A DNA stretch of 34,265 nt, from positions 1 to 34,265 of the forward strand of contig CAWVSL010000031.1 of assembly GCA_963933115.1 (NCBI GenBank). The letters are read 5' to 3'. The notes beneath the pieces are model-generated. The model made no database searches. It was not told the origin of the DNA and was given only the letters and a program-made list of their open reading frames with translations. This DNA is from JALJPB01 sp963933115. Its GTDB lineage: Bacteria; Pseudomonadota; Gammaproteobacteria; Enterobacterales; Alteromonadaceae. Made by a program: the position numbers and the translations under genes. Every line of letters begins with the position of its first letter. The first letter of the stretch is position 1. Of this stretch, positions 32,736-34,265 are shown piece after piece.

Positions 32736-34265
32736 ATGGCGATCATTAAGCAGCAAGATTTAATCGACAGTATCGAAGATGCATTACAATACATTTCTTA
32801 TTATCATCCTATAGATTTTATTCAAGCATTAGAAAAGGCATATAACAAAGAGCAGAGTACTGCGGCAAAAGATGCTATAGCACAAATTTTAATTAACTCT
32901 CGTATGTCAGCACAAGGTAAGCGTCCAATATGCCAAGACACGGGTATTGTCACTTGTTTTGTTAAAGTCGGTATGGCTGTTCAATGGGATAGAACAGATA
33001 TGACCGTGCAACAAATGGTTGATGAAGGTACTCGCCGTGCTTATTTAAATCCTGATAACCCTTTACGTGCTTCAATTGTTAAAGACCCTGCCGGTAAGCG
33101 CATTAATACCAAAGATAATACCCCAGCAGTTGTCCATATTGACCTTGTTCAAGGTAATGAAATTGAAGTGATGATAGCAGCTAAAGGTGGCGGTAGTGAA
33201 AATAAAAGTAAAATGGCAATGCTAAATCCGAGTGATTCAATTGCTGATTGGGTTGTTAAAACATTGCCGACAATGGGGGCTGGTTGGTGTCCTCCTGGAA
33301 TGCTCGGCATCGGTATTGGCGGTACGGCTGAAAAAGCAGGCGTATTGGCAAAAGAAAGTTTAATGGACCCGGTAAATATTCAAGATTTAATTGATCGTGG
33401 ACCTCAAAACGCAGAAGAAGAGTTGCGTTTGGAAATTTATGAGCGAGTCAATAAACTTGGTATTGGTGCTCAAGGGCTTGGCGGTTTAACAACGGTTGTT
33501 GATGTTAAAATTAACAGTGTCCCTACGCATGCGGCATCAAAGCCGGTAGTAATGATCCCAAATTGTGCCGCTACACGCCATATACATTTTCATCTTAATG
33601 GTTCAGGTCCTGCTAACTTAGTACCTCCTAAGATAGAAGAATGGCCTGAAATTACTTGGGAAGTTGGCGAGAATGTTAGGCGCGTCAATGTTGATGAGTT
33701 GACTAAAGCAGATATTAGCGAATGGAAAACGGGCGAAACGGTATTACTAAGTGGTAAAATTTTAACGGGTCGTGATGCTGCTCATAAACGTATACAGCAA
33801 TTACTTGCTTCAGGCGAAGGCTTACCTGCAGGTGTAGACTTTACTAATAAGTTTATTTATTACGTTGGTCCAGTGGATGCAGTAGGTGATGAAGTTGTTG
33901 GTCCTGCAGGTCCTACAACGGCAACGCGTATGGATAAATTTACTGAAATGATGTTAGCTGAAACAGGCTTGTTAGGCACCATTGGTAAAGCAGAGCGTGG
34001 TGCTCAAACAGTTCAAACGATTAAAGAACATAAATCAGTCTATTTAATGGCAGTTGGTGGTGCAGCTTACTTAGTGTCTAAAGCCATTAAAAAAGCAAGA
34101 GTCATTGCTTTTGAAGACATGGGAATGGAAGCTATTTATGAGTTTGAAGTTGAAGATATGCCAGTAACTGTTGCGGTTGATAGTAATGGTGAGTCCGCTC
34201 ATGTTACCGGTCCTGCTATTTGGCAAGCTAAAATTGAAGAACTTGATGCTAAACTGAAATCTTAA
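32736..34265 (+). CDS. Class I (iron-sulfur) fumarate hydratase
   Basis: A complete 509-residue class I fumarase that hydrates fumarate to malate in the TCA cycle using a [4Fe-4S] cluster. The cluster cysteines are apparent in RPICQDTG (Cys66), in GWCPPGMLGIGIGG (about 180-195) and in PNCAATRHIHFH (about 275-285). The C-terminal beta domain contains GPAGPTTATRMDKF. ATG 32736 is chosen over an in-frame TTG four codons earlier because GAGGG (32726-32730) lies five bases upstream. It is divergent from pabB across 169 bases. The stop codon is the last three bases of the window, so nothing downstream is visible. It is close to the roughly 508-residue fumarases of Shewanella and shorter than E. coli FumA (548). 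Confidence 0.92.
   Translation: MAIIKQQDLIDSIEDALQYISYYHPIDFIQALEKAYNKEQSTAAKDAIAQILINSRMSAQGKRPICQDTGIVTCFVKVGMAVQWDRTDMTVQQMVDEGTRRAYLNPDNPLRASIVKDPAGKRINTKDNTPAVVHIDLVQGNEIEVMIAAKGGGSENKSKMAMLNPSDSIADWVVKTLPTMGAGWCPPGMLGIGIGGTAEKAGVLAKESLMDPVNIQDLIDRGPQNAEEELRLEIYERVNKLGIGAQGLGGLTTVVDVKINSVPTHAASKPVVMIPNCAATRHIHFHLNGSGPANLVPPKIEEWPEITWEVGENVRRVNVDELTKADISEWKTGETVLLSGKILTGRDAAHKRIQQLLASGEGLPAGVDFTNKFIYYVGPVDAVGDEVVGPAGPTTATRMDKFTEMMLAETGLLGTIGKAERGAQTVQTIKEHKSVYLMAVGGAAYLVSKAIKKARVIAFEDMGMEAIYEFEVEDMPVTVAVDSNGESAHVTGPAIWQAKIEELDAKLKS

Overview
The window is chromosomal DNA from a marine gammaproteobacterium, most likely an Alteromonadales member of the Colwellia/Thalassotalea type. This is an inference from the strongly AT-rich composition, a short NAD-type isocitrate dehydrogenase and the mix of gene families. 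Three blocks keep the gene neighbourhoods of enteric and marine gammaproteobacteria: gcvA - ygdD - rlmM ... xni - ppnN - queF - syd; topA ... cysB; and pabB - nudL - sdaA.

Layout. Positions 1-7000 are accessory. They hold a periplasmic esterase-like protein with Ala in place of the nucleophile Ser, and a coiled-coil lipoprotein. They also hold a run of small plus-strand genes (3441-6312): a 2H phosphoesterase-like protein, two small membrane proteins, a roughly 27-residue single-helix peptide with no AUG start, and a frameshifted GNAT acetyltransferase. Two well-formed attC-like inverted repeats and one half site lie between these genes, so the stretch looks like a relict integron cassette cluster with no integrase in view.

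Positions 7260-16023 are core: gcvA - alpha/beta hydrolase - DUF423 - rlmM (tightly packed, plus strand), NAD-isocitrate dehydrogenase (minus), the overlapping pair ppnN-xni (minus), queF (minus) and syd (plus, divergent from queF). Positions 16065-17416 hold a small KfrA-like protein and a GNAT acetyltransferase, with an unexplained 15-bp hairpin between them.

Positions 17660-17990 look like an empty gap but contain what I read as a CsrB-family regulatory RNA: 17 GGA motifs on one strand, several in hairpin loops, ending in a perfect terminator shared with the opposing glutamate/dicarboxylate symporter gene. This is the strongest unlabelled signal in the window.

Positions 18034-34265 hold the symporter, a large Ig-like (Big_1-type) lipoprotein with acidic calcium-loop-like inserts, an arginase-family enzyme, topA, an RRF_GI-like small protein, a membrane-anchored helical protein, cysB followed by a well-formed 31-codon ORF, and sdaA - nudL - pabB on the minus strand. 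A complete class I fumarase gene, divergent from pabB, has its stop codon at the last base. Convergent pairs repeatedly share symmetric hairpin terminators. No tRNA, rRNA, insertion sequence, prophage or CRISPR array was seen.
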